In this document: piece after piece, positions 7,533-15,864 of the stretch | How the letters are laid out: every line of letters begins with the position of its first letter | Numbering within the stretch: position 1 is the stretch's first letter | Source of the DNA: Devosia beringensis | Lineage (GTDB): Bacteria > Pseudomonadota > Alphaproteobacteria > Rhizobiales > Devosiaceae | Assembly (NCBI RefSeq): GCF_014926585.1 | Contig: NZ_CP045422.1 | Location: forward strand, 186,001-250,000 | Direction: 5' to 3' | Length of the DNA stretch: 64,000 nucleotides | The notes under the pieces: generated by a model | What the model saw: only the letters and a program-made list of their open reading frames with translations | Told to the model about the DNA's origin: nothing | Databases searched by the model: none | Position numbers and translations under genes: made by a program

Positions 7533-9470
7533 GTGAGCACTGCGCAAGCCGGTACCGGCGCAAAGACCCTCGACGTCATCACCATCGGCCGCGCCTCGGT
7601 CGACCTTTATGGCCAGCAGATCGGCACGCGGCTGGAAGACATTGGCAGCTTCGCCAAATCGGTCGGCGGTTGCCCGGCCAATATCGCCGTCGGCACGGCG
7701 CGGCTGGGGCTCAAATCGGCACTGATCACCCGGGTCGGCCATGAGCAGATGGGCCGCTTCATCGTCGAGCAGCTGGCGCGCGAAGGCGTCGAGACGGCCG
7801 GCATCGCCACCGATCCGGAGCGGCTGACGGCGCTGGTGCTGCTGTCGGTGGAAGCCGAAGGCGTCTCGCCGATGATCTTTTATCGCACCGACTGCGCCGA
7901 CATGGCGCTGTCGGAAGTCGATATCGACCCGGACCTGATCGCCTCGGCTCGCGCCATTGTGGTCACCGGCACGCATTTCTCGCGGCCGCATAGTGAGGCG
8001 GCGCAGAAAAAGGCGATTGCCCTGGCCAAGGCCAATGGCGCCCGAGTCGCCTTCGATATCGACTATCGCCCCAATCTCTGGGGCCTGGCCGGCCATGATG
8101 CCGGCTTCGAACGCTATGTCGCCTCCGACATGGTCTCGCAGAAATACCAGTCGGTGCTGCCCGACTGCGACCTGATCGTCGGCACCGAGGAGGAGATCCT
8201 TATCGCCTCCGGCGCGGCCGACCTGCTCTCCGCGCTCAGGACGATCCGCTCGTTGTCCTCCGGCACGATCGTCCTGAAGCGCGGGCCCATGGGCTGCATT
8301 GTCTATGACGGCGCCATTCCCGACGATCTCGAAGCCGGCATCGTCGGCAAGGGTTTTCCCATCGAGGTCTATAATGTGCTGGGCGCGGGCGACGCCTTCA
8401 TGAGCGGCTGGCTGCGCGGCTGGCTGACGGGCGAAAGCCATGCCACCAGCGCCACCTGGGCCAATGCCTGCGGCGCCTTTGCCGTGTCGCGGCTGATGTG
8501 CTCGCCGGAATATCCGAGCTGGACCGAGCTGAGCCATTTTCTGGCCAAGGGCAGCTCCGAACGCGCCCTGCGCAAGGACCCCGTTCTCAACCATCTGCAC
8601 TGGGCGACCAATCGCCGGCGTGCCATTCCCGGCCTGATGGCCCTGGCCATCGACCATCGCAGCCAGCTCGAAGACATGGCGGCGGGCGATGCGCAGAAAC
8701 TGGCGCGCATTCCCGCCTTCAAGGCGCTGGCGGTCAAGGCCGCGGTGCAGGTCGCCAATGGTCGGCCGGGCTTTGGCATGCTGCTTGATGACAAATATGG
8801 GCGCGATGCGCTCTTCGCCACGTCCGCCCTGCCCGATTTCTGGATCGGCAGGCCGATCGAGCTGCCCGGCAGCCGGCCGCTGCAGTTCGAGTTCAGCCAG
8901 GACCTCGGCTCGCGGCTGGTGGACTGGCCGGTCGACCACTGCATCAAGGTGCTGTGCTTCTATCATCCCGACGATGCGGCCGCGCTCAAGCAGCAGCAGG
9001 TCGAAAAACTCCGCACCGCCTATGACGCCGCCCGCAAGGTCGGCCGCGACCTGCTGGTGGAAATCATTGCCAGCAAGCACGGCGCGGTGGGCGATGACAC
9101 CATTGCCCGGGCCATGGGCGAGATCTACTATGCGGGTATCCTGCCCGACTGGTGGAAGCTCGAGCCGCAGGCCTCGGCAGCGGCCTGGGCGGCGATCGAT
9201 GCCGTGATCGACAGCCGCGACCCGCATTGCCGCGGCATTGTGCTGCTGGGGCTGGAAGCCAGCCATGCGGCGCTGGAAGCCGGCTTTGCGCTGGCGCGGC
9301 AGTCGCGGCAAGTCAAAGGCTTCGCCGTGGGACGGACCATCTTTGCCGCCGCCGCCAAGGCGTGGCTGGCCGGCAGCCTCAGCGATGAGGATGCCGTGGC
9401 GGACATGGCAAGTCGCTTTGGCGCGCTGGTGGCGGTCTGGGAAAAGCTGGGTACGGGCAACGCGGCCTGA
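7533..9470 (+). CDS. iolC: Bifunctional 5-dehydro-2-deoxygluconokinase / DUF2090 (IolC)
   Basis: The protein has 645 residues. Residues ~8-325 are a PfkB sugar kinase, with the first signature in SVGGCPANIAVGTARLG and the ATP-site signature VLGAGDAFMSGWLRG. Residues ~335-640 are the DUF2090 aldolase-like domain that proteobacterial IolC proteins carry. The kinase phosphorylates 2-deoxy-5-keto-gluconate, the step after IolB; the DUF2090 part is thought to act in the following aldol cleavage (IolJ-type), but this is less certain. GTG start at 7533 with GGGAGG six bases upstream. First gene of iolCDE-orf-iolB, behind clustered IolR operators. Confidence 0.95.
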   Translation: MSTAQAGTGAKTLDVITIGRASVDLYGQQIGTRLEDIGSFAKSVGGCPANIAVGTARLGLKSALITRVGHEQMGRFIVEQLAREGVETAGIATDPERLTALVLLSVEAEGVSPMIFYRTDCADMALSEVDIDPDLIASARAIVVTGTHFSRPHSEAAQKKAIALAKANGARVAFDIDYRPNLWGLAGHDAGFERYVASDMVSQKYQSVLPDCDLIVGTEEEILIASGAADLLSALRTIRSLSSGTIVLKRGPMGCIVYDGAIPDDLEAGIVGKGFPIEVYNVLGAGDAFMSGWLRGWLTGESHATSATWANACGAFAVSRLMCSPEYPSWTELSHFLAKGSSERALRKDPVLNHLHWATNRRRAIPGLMALAIDHRSQLEDMAAGDAQKLARIPAFKALAVKAAVQVANGRPGFGMLLDDKYGRDALFATSALPDFWIGRPIELPGSRPLQFEFSQDLGSRLVDWPVDHCIKVLCFYHPDDAAALKQQQVEKLRTAYDAARKVGRDLLVEIIASKHGAVGDDTIARAMGEIYYAGILPDWWKLEPQASAAAWAAIDAVIDSRDPHCRGIVLLGLEASHAALEAGFALARQSRQVKGFAVGRTIFAAAAKAWLAGSLSDEDAVADMASRFGALVAVWEKLGTGNAA

Positions 9471-9544
9471 GGATCGGGCCGCGCCGGTTCACGGTGATGA
9501 AACGAATACAGGCGCCCGTGGCGCCAATGACGAGGAACAGGGCG

Positions 9545-11392
9545 ATGAGCCAGAACACCGTGCGACTGACAATGGCCCAGGCCGTGGCGCGCTTCATGAC
9601 CATGCAGAAGACCGAGATCGACGGGGAGATCGTGCCGATCTTTGGTGGCGTCTTCGCCATTTTCGGCCATGGCAATGTCGCCGGCATCGGCGAGGCGCTG
9701 CATGGCGTCAAGGATACGCTGCCCACCTATCGGGCGCAGAACGAGCAGGGCATGGCCCATGCCGCCATTGCCTTTGCCAAGGCCAGCTTCCGACGCCGCT
9801 TCATGGCCTGCACCAGTTCCATTGGCCCGGGCGCGCTCAATATGGTCACCGCTGCCGCCCTGGCCCATGTGAACCGCCTGCCCGTGCTGCTGCTGCCTGG
9901 CGATGTCTTCGCCAACCGCCTGCCCGATCCGGTGCTGCAACAGGTCGAGGACTGGGGCGATGGTAGCGTCACCGCCAATGACTGCTTCAAGCCGGTCAGC
10001 CGCTATTTCGACCGCATTACCCGGCCCGAGCAGATCATGCCGGCTTTGCGCCGCGCCATGGCGGTGCTGACCGACCCGGCCGAATGCGGCCCGGTGACGC
10101 TCAGCCTCTGCCAGGACGTGCAGGCCGAGGCCTATGATTATCCCGAGAGCTTTTTTGCCGAGACGGTCTGGCGCGTGCGCCGGCCGATGCCGGATGGCGA
10201 TGAATTCGCCCATGCTGCGGCGGCGCTGATCCGGGCCAAGAAGCCGGTGATCATCGCAGGCGGCGGCGTGCTTTATTCAGAGGCGACAGCGGCGCTGCGC
10301 AGCTTCGCCGAACGATATGGCGTGCCGGTGATGGAGACCCAGGCCGGCAAATCCAGTCTGCCGCATGACCACGACCTCAATATGGGTTCGGTCGGGGTTA
10401 CCGGTACGGCAGCGGCCAATGCCCTGGCGGAAGAGGCCGATGTGGTGCTGGCGATCGGCACAAGGTTGCAGGATTTCACCACCGGCTCCTGGGCGCTGTT
10501 CAAGAACGATCATCTCAAGATCGTTGGACTGAACGTGCAGCCCTTCGACGCGCACAAGCATAGTGCCCTGCCCCTGGTCGCCGATGCCCGCGCCGGGCTC
10601 GAGGCGCTCAATGCGGCGCTGACCGGCTGGCAGGCCGACCCCGACTGGACCGACCGGGCCAAGTCCGGCAAGGACGACTGGCTGACCGCCGCCGACAAGG
10701 CGACTGCCTCGAGCAATGCCGAACTGCCCTCGGACGCCCAGGTGATCGGCGCGGTGCAGCGCGCGCGCGACAATGCCATCGTCGTTTGCGCTGCCGGCGG
10801 CCTGCCGGGCGAGTTGCACAAGCTGTGGAAGGCCAAGGGGCCGGGCAGCTACCATATGGAATACGGTTTCTCGACCATGGGCTACGAGATTGCCGGGGGG
10901 CTCGGCGTCAAGCTGGCGCGGCCGGATGCCGACGTCGTCGTCATGGTAGGCGATGGCAGCTATATGATGGCCAATTCCGAGATGGTCAGCGCCATCATGC
11001 TGGGCGCCAAGCTCACCATCGTGCTGCTCGACAATGCGGGCTATGGCTGCATCAACCGGCTGCAAATGGCCACGGGCGGCGCCAACTTCAACAATCTGTT
11101 GAAGGATACCAGCAATGTCACTCTGCCTGGAATCGATTTTGCCGCGCATGCCGCCGCCATGGGCGCGGTGTCGCGCAAGGTGGCCTCGCTGGGGGAGCTC
11201 GAGACTGCGCTGCAGGAAACTGAAAGCAGCGACCGGACCACGGTCATCGTCATCGACACCGATCCGCTGATTTCCACCGATGCCGGCGGGCATTGGTGGG
11301 ATGTGGCGGTGCCCGAGGTCAGTGACCGGCCGCAGGTCAACGCGGCGCGAGAAGCATATGTGACGGCGCTCAAGGCACAGCGGGCGGGCTGA
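9545..11392 (+). CDS. iolD: 3D-(3,5/4)-trihydroxycyclohexane-1,2-dione acylhydrolase (IolD)
   Basis: The 615-residue thiamine-diphosphate enzyme has the usual three-domain order: PYR domain with the catalytic Glu region (TYRAQNEQGMAHAAIAFAK), a central dinucleotide-like domain, and the PP domain with the ThDP motif GDGSY...N (VMVGDGSYMMANSEM...LLDNAGYG). IolD opens the ring of diketo-inositol to give 5-deoxy-glucuronate. Start ATG at 9545 has AGGA eight bases upstream and matches the family N-terminus (MSQNTVRLTMAQA); an earlier in-frame ATG adds only unconserved residues. 74 bases separate it from iolC. Confidence 0.96.
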   Translation: MSQNTVRLTMAQAVARFMTMQKTEIDGEIVPIFGGVFAIFGHGNVAGIGEALHGVKDTLPTYRAQNEQGMAHAAIAFAKASFRRRFMACTSSIGPGALNMVTAAALAHVNRLPVLLLPGDVFANRLPDPVLQQVEDWGDGSVTANDCFKPVSRYFDRITRPEQIMPALRRAMAVLTDPAECGPVTLSLCQDVQAEAYDYPESFFAETVWRVRRPMPDGDEFAHAAAALIRAKKPVIIAGGGVLYSEATAALRSFAERYGVPVMETQAGKSSLPHDHDLNMGSVGVTGTAAANALAEEADVVLAIGTRLQDFTTGSWALFKNDHLKIVGLNVQPFDAHKHSALPLVADARAGLEALNAALTGWQADPDWTDRAKSGKDDWLTAADKATASSNAELPSDAQVIGAVQRARDNAIVVCAAGGLPGELHKLWKAKGPGSYHMEYGFSTMGYEIAGGLGVKLARPDADVVVMVGDGSYMMANSEMVSAIMLGAKLTIVLLDNAGYGCINRLQMATGGANFNNLLKDTSNVTLPGIDFAAHAAAMGAVSRKVASLGELETALQETESSDRTTVIVIDTDPLISTDAGGHWWDVAVPEVSDRPQVNAAREAYVTALKAQRAG

Positions 11393-11408
11393 GGGCCTAA
11401 GCAGGGAT

Positions 11409-11520
11409 ACCCCCACCTAACCTCCCCCTGAAGGGGGAGGGACCGTGCGGTGGGTGTGACGAAATCTATCAAAGCCCCCCTATCTGTCCCTCCCCCTTCA
11501 GGGGGAGGCTAGGTGGGGGT
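11409..11520. repeat. Composite palindromic intergenic repeat, copy A
   Basis: Two oppositely oriented arms frame a ~45-bp centre. Each arm contains the self-complementary core CCTCCCCCTGAAGGGGGAGG or its variant, and the outer ends CCCCCACCTA and TAGGTGGGGG also pair with each other. It lies inside the iol operon between iolD and iolE, just 4 bases before the iolE Shine-Dalgarno. It may set mRNA stability or partial termination between the two genes (inference). Copy B is at 13515. Confidence 0.85.
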
Positions 11521-11539
11521 GTACGGGAGGAGCAAAAGC

Positions 11540-12457
11540 ATGAAAGCCAAACTCGGCATGTCGCCCATCGCGTGGTGGAACGACGATCTGGTTGAACTCA
11601 GCGATGACGTGTCGCTGGAAGAGTGCCTGCGCCAGTCGCGCTCGGCGGGCTTTACCGGCATGGAAAAGGGCCGCCGCTTCCCCGATGATCCGGAAGTGAT
11701 GCTGCCCATCCTCAAGGCGGCCGATGTGACGCTATGCGGCGGCTGGTTCTCCGGCACGCTGGTGGATGAGGACCTCGCCACCAACAAGGCGCGCATTGCG
11801 CCGATGATCGAACTGTTCAAGGCCGTGAACGCCCCCTGCATCGTCTATGGCGAGGTCGGCCGCTCGGTACAGGGCGATCGCAGCAAGCCGCTGGCCACCA
11901 AGCCCAAGCTCGGCGACGACGAGATGAAGGCCTATGCAAGCAAGGTCACGGCCTTTGGCGAATGGTGCGCGGAACAGGGCATGCCCCTCTCCTATCACCA
12001 CCATATGGCTGCCGTGGTCGAGACCGAGCCCGAGCTCGACGCTTTCATGAACCATTCCGGCGCTGGCATTCCGCTGCTGCTCGATGCCGGCCACTTGGCC
12101 TTTGCCGGCGGCGATGTGCTGCGCGCCATCGACAACCACCATGCAAGGATCAACCACGTGCATGTCAAAGACGTGCGCATGGAGGTGATCAACAAGCTCG
12201 ATCGCTCCAAGCAGTCTTTCCTCGACGCCGTGGCCCTGGGCGCCTTTACCGTGCCGGGCGATGGGTCGCTCGATTTCGGAGCCATCGTGCAGAAATTTGC
12301 CGACTATGGCTATGAGGGCTGGTTCGTTGTCGAGGCCGAGCAGGATCCCAAGGCCAATCCACCGTTGCGCATGGCGCAGGTGGGGCACAAGGAACTGATG
12401 CGCGTCATGTCGGCGGCGGGCTACACGGTCGAGACAATGGGCTTTCCCAAGGGGTGA
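11540..12457 (+). CDS. iolE: 2-keto-myo-inositol dehydratase (IolE)
   Basis: The 305-residue TIM-barrel protein is of the xylose-isomerase-like AP-endonuclease-2 superfamily. Family landmarks include KLGMSPIAWWNDDL at the N-terminus, PLSYHHHMAAVVE, LLLDAGHLAFAGG and NHVHVKDVR, which supply metal-binding His/Asp residues. IolE dehydrates scyllo-inosose to diketo-inositol, between IdhA and IolD. Start ATG at 11540 has GGGAGG nine bases upstream; the longer frame from 11513 would start inside the palindromic repeat. Third gene of the iol operon. Confidence 0.95.
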   Translation: MKAKLGMSPIAWWNDDLVELSDDVSLEECLRQSRSAGFTGMEKGRRFPDDPEVMLPILKAADVTLCGGWFSGTLVDEDLATNKARIAPMIELFKAVNAPCIVYGEVGRSVQGDRSKPLATKPKLGDDEMKAYASKVTAFGEWCAEQGMPLSYHHHMAAVVETEPELDAFMNHSGAGIPLLLDAGHLAFAGGDVLRAIDNHHARINHVHVKDVRMEVINKLDRSKQSFLDAVALGAFTVPGDGSLDFGAIVQKFADYGYEGWFVVEAEQDPKANPPLRMAQVGHKELMRVMSAAGYTVETMGFPKG

Positions 12458-12518
12458 AACCGAGGGCCCGCCTGTGCTAAGCAGGGTGCAGTGCAGCGCA
12501 AACTGAAGGCGAATTGGC

Positions 12519-12767
12519 TTGAAAGAAAATGAAGTAAGCTGGTTCCGGCCGCTCTGGCGCCGGGTCGCGGTCACCGTGTTCCTGGCCATCTGGCTCGCCT
12601 GGGAGCTGATCTGGACGCAGGACCAGTTCTGGGCCTTCCTGGTGGGCGCGGCGCTGCTCTATTCGCTCTACAATTTCTTCTACGCCTTTCCCAAGGAGGA
12701 GCCCGTCAATGTCCAGCCACCTGAAGCTGCGCCAACGCCCGACAGCAAAGACGGGCCAGGTTCATAA
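12519..12767 (+). CDS. Small two-helix membrane protein inside the iol operon
   Basis: An 82-residue frame starts with TTG at 12519 (no in-frame ATG, weak RBS). Two hydrophobic segments (VAVTVFLAIWLAWELIW and FWAFLVGAALLYSLYNFFY) are preceded by basic residues, followed by a Pro/Glu-rich tail. It fills the gap between iolE and iolB and overlaps the iolB start by 59 bases. I do not recognise the family. Position suggests co-expression with inositol catabolism; role unknown. The hydrophobic pattern and gap-filling support a real gene, but the TTG start lowers certainty. Confidence 0.6.
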   Translation: MKENEVSWFRPLWRRVAVTVFLAIWLAWELIWTQDQFWAFLVGAALLYSLYNFFYAFPKEEPVNVQPPEAAPTPDSKDGPGS

Positions 12768-13512
12768 TATCACGCCGGCTTCGGCTGGCTGGCGCCATGT
12801 CGGCTTTGCCCTGCACAAGCTGGCATTGGGCGAGGCGGCCGATGGCGATGCCGGGATCAACGAGCTCTGCCTCGTGCTGGTCAGCGGCAAGGCAAAGATC
12901 AGCGTCGACGGCGTGGAGCTCGGCGAGATCGGCGAACGCATGAGCCCGTTCGAGGGCGCGCCCTGGGCGGTCTATGTGCCAATGGGCAGCGAATGGGAGG
13001 CCGAGGCCACCACGGCGCTGGAACTGGCCGTCTGTGCCGCGCCCGGCGGCGGCAGCCACACCGCGCAGGTCATTCCGCCTGACCGGCATAAGCAGATCAC
13101 CCGTGGCAAGGGCGCCAATGTGCGCCACGTGCACAATATCATGCCCGAGGACGACGGCGCGGCCAATGCGCTACTGGTCGTGGAAGTCATCACCCCGCAG
13201 GGCAATACCTCCTCCTATCCGCCGCACAAGCATGACCAGGACAACCTGCCCCATGAGAGCGAACTGGAAGAGACCTATTACCACCGGCTGAACCCGCCAC
13301 AGGGCTTTGCCATGCAACGGGTCTACACCGATGACCGGAGCCTTGATGAGGCGCTGGTGATCGAGGATGGCGACGTGACGCTGGTGCCGAAGGGCTATCA
13401 CCCTGTCGCCACCGTGGCCGGCTATGACCTCTATTATCTCAACGTGATGGCCGGCCCAAAACGAGTGTGGAAATTCCACAATGCGGCCGAGCATGAGTGG
13501 CTGCTGAAATAA
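12709..13512 (+). CDS. iolB: 5-deoxy-glucuronate isomerase (IolB)
   Basis: The 267-residue bicupin converts 5-deoxy-glucuronate to 2-deoxy-5-keto-gluconate, the IolC substrate. Typical segments are PPHKHDQDNLPHESELEETYYHR, which supplies the metal-binding His/Glu cluster of the C-terminal cupin, and GDVTLVPKGYHPVATVAGYDLYYLNVMAGP. Start ATG at 12709 with a strong AAGGAGGA eight bases upstream, located inside the end of the small membrane gene. Last gene of the rightward iol unit; a palindromic repeat follows and idhA converges. Confidence 0.95.
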   Translation: MSSHLKLRQRPTAKTGQVHNITPASAGWRHVGFALHKLALGEAADGDAGINELCLVLVSGKAKISVDGVELGEIGERMSPFEGAPWAVYVPMGSEWEAEATTALELAVCAAPGGGSHTAQVIPPDRHKQITRGKGANVRHVHNIMPEDDGAANALLVVEVITPQGNTSSYPPHKHDQDNLPHESELEETYYHRLNPPQGFAMQRVYTDDRSLDEALVIEDGDVTLVPKGYHPVATVAGYDLYYLNVMAGPKRVWKFHNAAEHEWLLK

Positions 13513-13514
13513 CC

Positions 13515-13625
13515 AGCCCCCACCCGGCCTCCCCCTGAAGGGGGAGGGGCTGCCTGGTGCTTGTATTCGATCACACCAAAGCCTCGATGCGGTCCCTCCC
13601 CCTTCAGGAGGAGGATAGCTGGGGG
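13515..13625. repeat. Composite palindromic intergenic repeat, copy B
   Basis: Same architecture as copy A: arm CCCCCACCCGGCCTCCCCCT...GGGGGAGG, a ~45-bp centre, then CCCTCCCCCTTCAGGAGGAGG and AGCTGGGGGT. It fills the whole gap between the convergent ends of iolB and idhA, where it could serve as a two-way transcription barrier (inference). Mismatches in the right arm show it is older or drifting compared with copy A. Confidence 0.85.
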
Positions 13626-14663
13626 TCACCGCCCCTGAAACACGCTCTTGTCGGCCAGGGCGCCGGTGATTTCGCTGACCTTGACGGTGCGGCTTTCCTT
13701 GACCGACTTGAGTGCGGCTTCGGCCAAAGCCAGGGCGATCAGGCCGTCGATGCCGCTCGGCGAGGCCGGAGATTTTGATTCCACAAAGTCGATGAAGCTG
13801 CTGATTTCGTGGGCATAAGCGTCGAGGTAGCGGGTCATGAAGAAGTCATGCAGCGGCGGGCGGGTATAGCCGCTGGCATTGGCGACCTCGATGGAGACCG
13901 GGCGCTGGTTCTCGGCCGAGACGGCGCCCTTTGAGCCGTGCACCTCGATACGCTGGTCATAGCCATAGGTGGCGCGGCGCGAATTGGAGATGGTGGCGTG
14001 CTTGCCCGTGGCGGTCTGCAGCATGACCGAGACGCTGTCATAGTCGCCGGCCGTGCCGATGGCGGGATCGATCAGCACCGAGGCCTGGGCGGTGACCGAC
14101 TCGATCTCCTCGCCCAGCAGGAAACGCGCCATGTCGAAATCGTGGATGGTCATGTCGCGGAAAATGCCGCCCGAGCGCTTGATGTAATCCACCGGCGGGG
14201 CGCCGGGGTCGCGCGAGACGATGGTGACCATTTCGACGGTGCCGATCTCGCCCCGGTCGATGACATCGCGCACGGCCATGAAATGGGGATCAAAGCGGCG
14301 GTTGAAGCCGACCATCAGCGTGCCGGCTTCGGCGTCGACGACCTTGAGGCAGGACTTGACCCGCTCGACGTCCAGATCGATGGGCTTCTCGCAGAAGATG
14401 GCCTTGCCGGCCCGGGCGAACTGCTCGATCAGATCGGCATGGGTGTCGGTCGGGGTGCAGATGACGACGGCGTCTATGTCGGAGGCTGCCAGGATCTCGG
14501 CAACGCTGCGCACCTGGCAGCCATACTGGCTGGCGAGGTCGCTGGCGGCCTGGTCAAAGGCGTCAGCCACGGCAACCAGGGTCGCGCGGGGATTGGACGA
14601 CACGGCCTTGGCATGCACCTTACCGATGCGACCGGCGCCGAGCAGGCCGAAACGAACAGTCAT
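13626..14663 (-). CDS. idhA: myo-inositol 2-dehydrogenase
   Basis: The 345-residue Gfo/Idh/MocA oxidoreductase has an N-terminal NAD-binding fold (RFGLLGAGRIGKVHAKAV), catalytic Lys in FCEKPIDLD, and the metal/substrate segment GGIFRDMTIHDFDMARFL with its conserved Asp/His. It oxidises myo-inositol to 2-keto-inositol, the first catabolic step. Start ATG at 14663 with GAGGAG nine bases upstream. It converges on iolCDEB and has its own IolR-type operator at 14722, mirroring the idhA/iolC/iolR regulon of rhizobia. It may also be called iolG. Confidence 0.93.
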   Translation of the reverse strand: MTVRFGLLGAGRIGKVHAKAVSSNPRATLVAVADAFDQAASDLASQYGCQVRSVAEILAASDIDAVVICTPTDTHADLIEQFARAGKAIFCEKPIDLDVERVKSCLKVVDAEAGTLMVGFNRRFDPHFMAVRDVIDRGEIGTVEMVTIVSRDPGAPPVDYIKRSGGIFRDMTIHDFDMARFLLGEEIESVTAQASVLIDPAIGTAGDYDSVSVMLQTATGKHATISNSRRATYGYDQRIEVHGSKGAVSAENQRPVSIEVANASGYTRPPLHDFFMTRYLDAYAHEISSFIDFVESKSPASPSGIDGLIALALAEAALKSVKESRTVKVSEITGALADKSVFQGR

Positions 14664-14721
14664 GGAAAGTCTCCTCAAGATAGAGCGCGATGCAACACGT
14701 GCACCGGCGTGGTGTCAATAT

Positions 14722-14735
14722 GGAACGTACGTTCT
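14722..14735. promoter_or_regulatory. Predicted IolR operator upstream of idhA
   Basis: GGAA-CGTACG-TTCT differs from GGAA-N6-TTCC at one base and contains the perfect 12-bp palindrome GAACGTACGTTC. It is 59 bases before the idhA start, at a distance suited to a promoter-overlapping repressor. Confidence 0.68.
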
Positions 14736-14754
14736 ATTTGCGCGGAGGCTTCGT

Positions 14755-14834
14755 GCCATGCGGGCGTAGCCCTTATGGCCTTGAACGCTCAAATCGCTGC
14801 ACTGCAGCGATTTGCCCTGCGGGACGCGTTCAAG
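14755..14834 (+). repeat. Covarying structured repeat, copy 1
   Basis: Hairpin 1: GGGC-gta-GCCC. Outer stem: CTTGAACGC (14780-14788) with GCGTTCAAG (14826-14834), 9 of 9 pairs. Inner stem: AAATCGCTGCA with TGCAGCGATTT around one C. Conserved linker GCCCTGCGGGAC. The right end overlaps the stop codon of the leftward merR gene (14830-14832); the left end adjoins the idhA promoter. See copies at 40026 and 50365. Confidence 0.88.
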
Positions 14835-15285
14835 TCTCGCGGGCGCGCTCGAGGATGCGCTTGCACTCGAGCAGTTCGCGCATGACGTCGGAGAGCTTGT
14901 TGCGGGAGTCGAGGTCGAGGTTGGGGCTGGCCAGCATGATGGCGTCTTCGAGCTCGGCGGCGTCGCCGGCGGCCTCGGCCTCTTCGATCATGGGCAGGAT
15001 ATCATCGATCGACTTGCCCTCGCCCACGGCAATGACATAGCGGCTGCCCTGATCCTTGAGGATGCGCTGCACGCCCTTGATGGTAAAGCCCTGATCATAG
15101 AGCAGATGGCGGATGCCGCGCAGCAGCAGGACATCGTCGGGACGGTAATAACGCCGGCCGCCGCCGCGCTTGAGCGGCTTGATGGTGGCAAAGCGGGTCT
15201 CCCAGAAACGCAGGACGTGCTGGGGCAGGTCCAGTTCCTCGGCAGCTTCGGATATGGTTCGGAAGGCGTCTGGCGACTTGTCCAC
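14830..15285 (-). CDS. MerR-family transcriptional regulator
   Basis: The protein has 151 residues. The N-terminal MerR winged helix-turn-helix spans ~residues 8-75 ([20 protein letters not shown]...[17 protein letters not shown]), with a short coiled-coil and no cysteine metal site at the C-terminus. The fabH-ihfA-merR order is common in Hyphomicrobiales; target genes are not known to me. GTG start at 15285; it begins 25 bases after the ihfA stop and is probably the last gene of the plsX-fabH-ihfA unit. Its stop codon lies inside structured repeat copy 1. Confidence 0.85.
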   Translation of the reverse strand: MDKSPDAFRTISEAAEELDLPQHVLRFWETRFATIKPLKRGGGRRYYRPDDVLLLRGIRHLLYDQGFTIKGVQRILKDQGSRYVIAVGEGKSIDDILPMIEEAEAAGDAAELEDAIMLASPNLDLDSRNKLSDVMRELLECKRILERARET

Positions 15286-15309
15286 GAAGGCTGAGACTCG
15301 CTGGATAGC

Positions 15310-15621
15310 TTATTTCCCAGAGACAACCATAGATTTGTTGATCTTGGACTTCAACACGTTGGACGGTTTGAACACAAGAACCTGTCGCGGCAGGATGGGC
15401 ACCTCTTCGCCGGTCTTGGGATTGCGGCCGATGCGCTCGTTCTTGGAGCGAACCTGGAAGGAGCCGAAGGAAGAGAGCTTCACATTGGCACCGGTGATCA
15501 ACGCATCCCCGATCAGTTCAAGAACCCGCTCGACCAATTCGGCCGATTCAGTTCTGGACAGCCCGACCGTGCCATAGACCACTTCGGCAAGATCTGCCCG
15601 CGTTACCGTCTTTTGCGTCAT
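15310..15621 (-). CDS. ihfA: Integration host factor subunit alpha
   Basis: The 103-residue HU/IHF-fold protein begins [16 protein letters not shown] and contains the DNA-intercalating arm with the conserved prolines in [27 protein letters not shown]. The alpha rather than HU or beta assignment follows from '[15 protein letters not shown]' and the position between fabH and merR, as in related genomes. IHF bends DNA at promoters, origins and recombination sites as an alpha/beta heterodimer; the beta gene is not in this window. About 240 bases without a gene separate it from fabH, so it may have its own promoter. Confidence 0.95.
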   Translation of the reverse strand: MTQKTVTRADLAEVVYGTVGLSRTESAELVERVLELIGDALITGANVKLSSFGSFQVRSKNERIGRNPKTGEEVPILPRQVLVFKPSNVLKSKINKSMVVSGK

Positions 15622-15864
15622 TCGAAACCCCGTGTTGTCCGCAGAGCCGCGTTTCCCATGACGCCAGCGTCCATGACACCGCCGCGCAAGAGTGCCGGAA
15701 GCGCAATCCTGGTTGAGATCGCGCTAATCAGCAGAAACCCGTCAATCCGGTCAGCACCGTGGACTGCACAAACCCCTCATACAGCCCGTTGCGGCGCCTT
15801 ATCCTCCACCAGAAAACGACACTAACGCCTTGAAACACCTAAGGTCAACACGCTCAGACCCTGC

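Noticed and set aside
7470..9311. 613-residue open frame antisense to iolC
   Set aside because: Shadow of iolC, which has clear kinase signatures.
14755..14834. Calling the structured repeat an intrinsic terminator
   Set aside because: Stems lack a following T-run in all copies, and rpoZ has a separate terminator further downstream.
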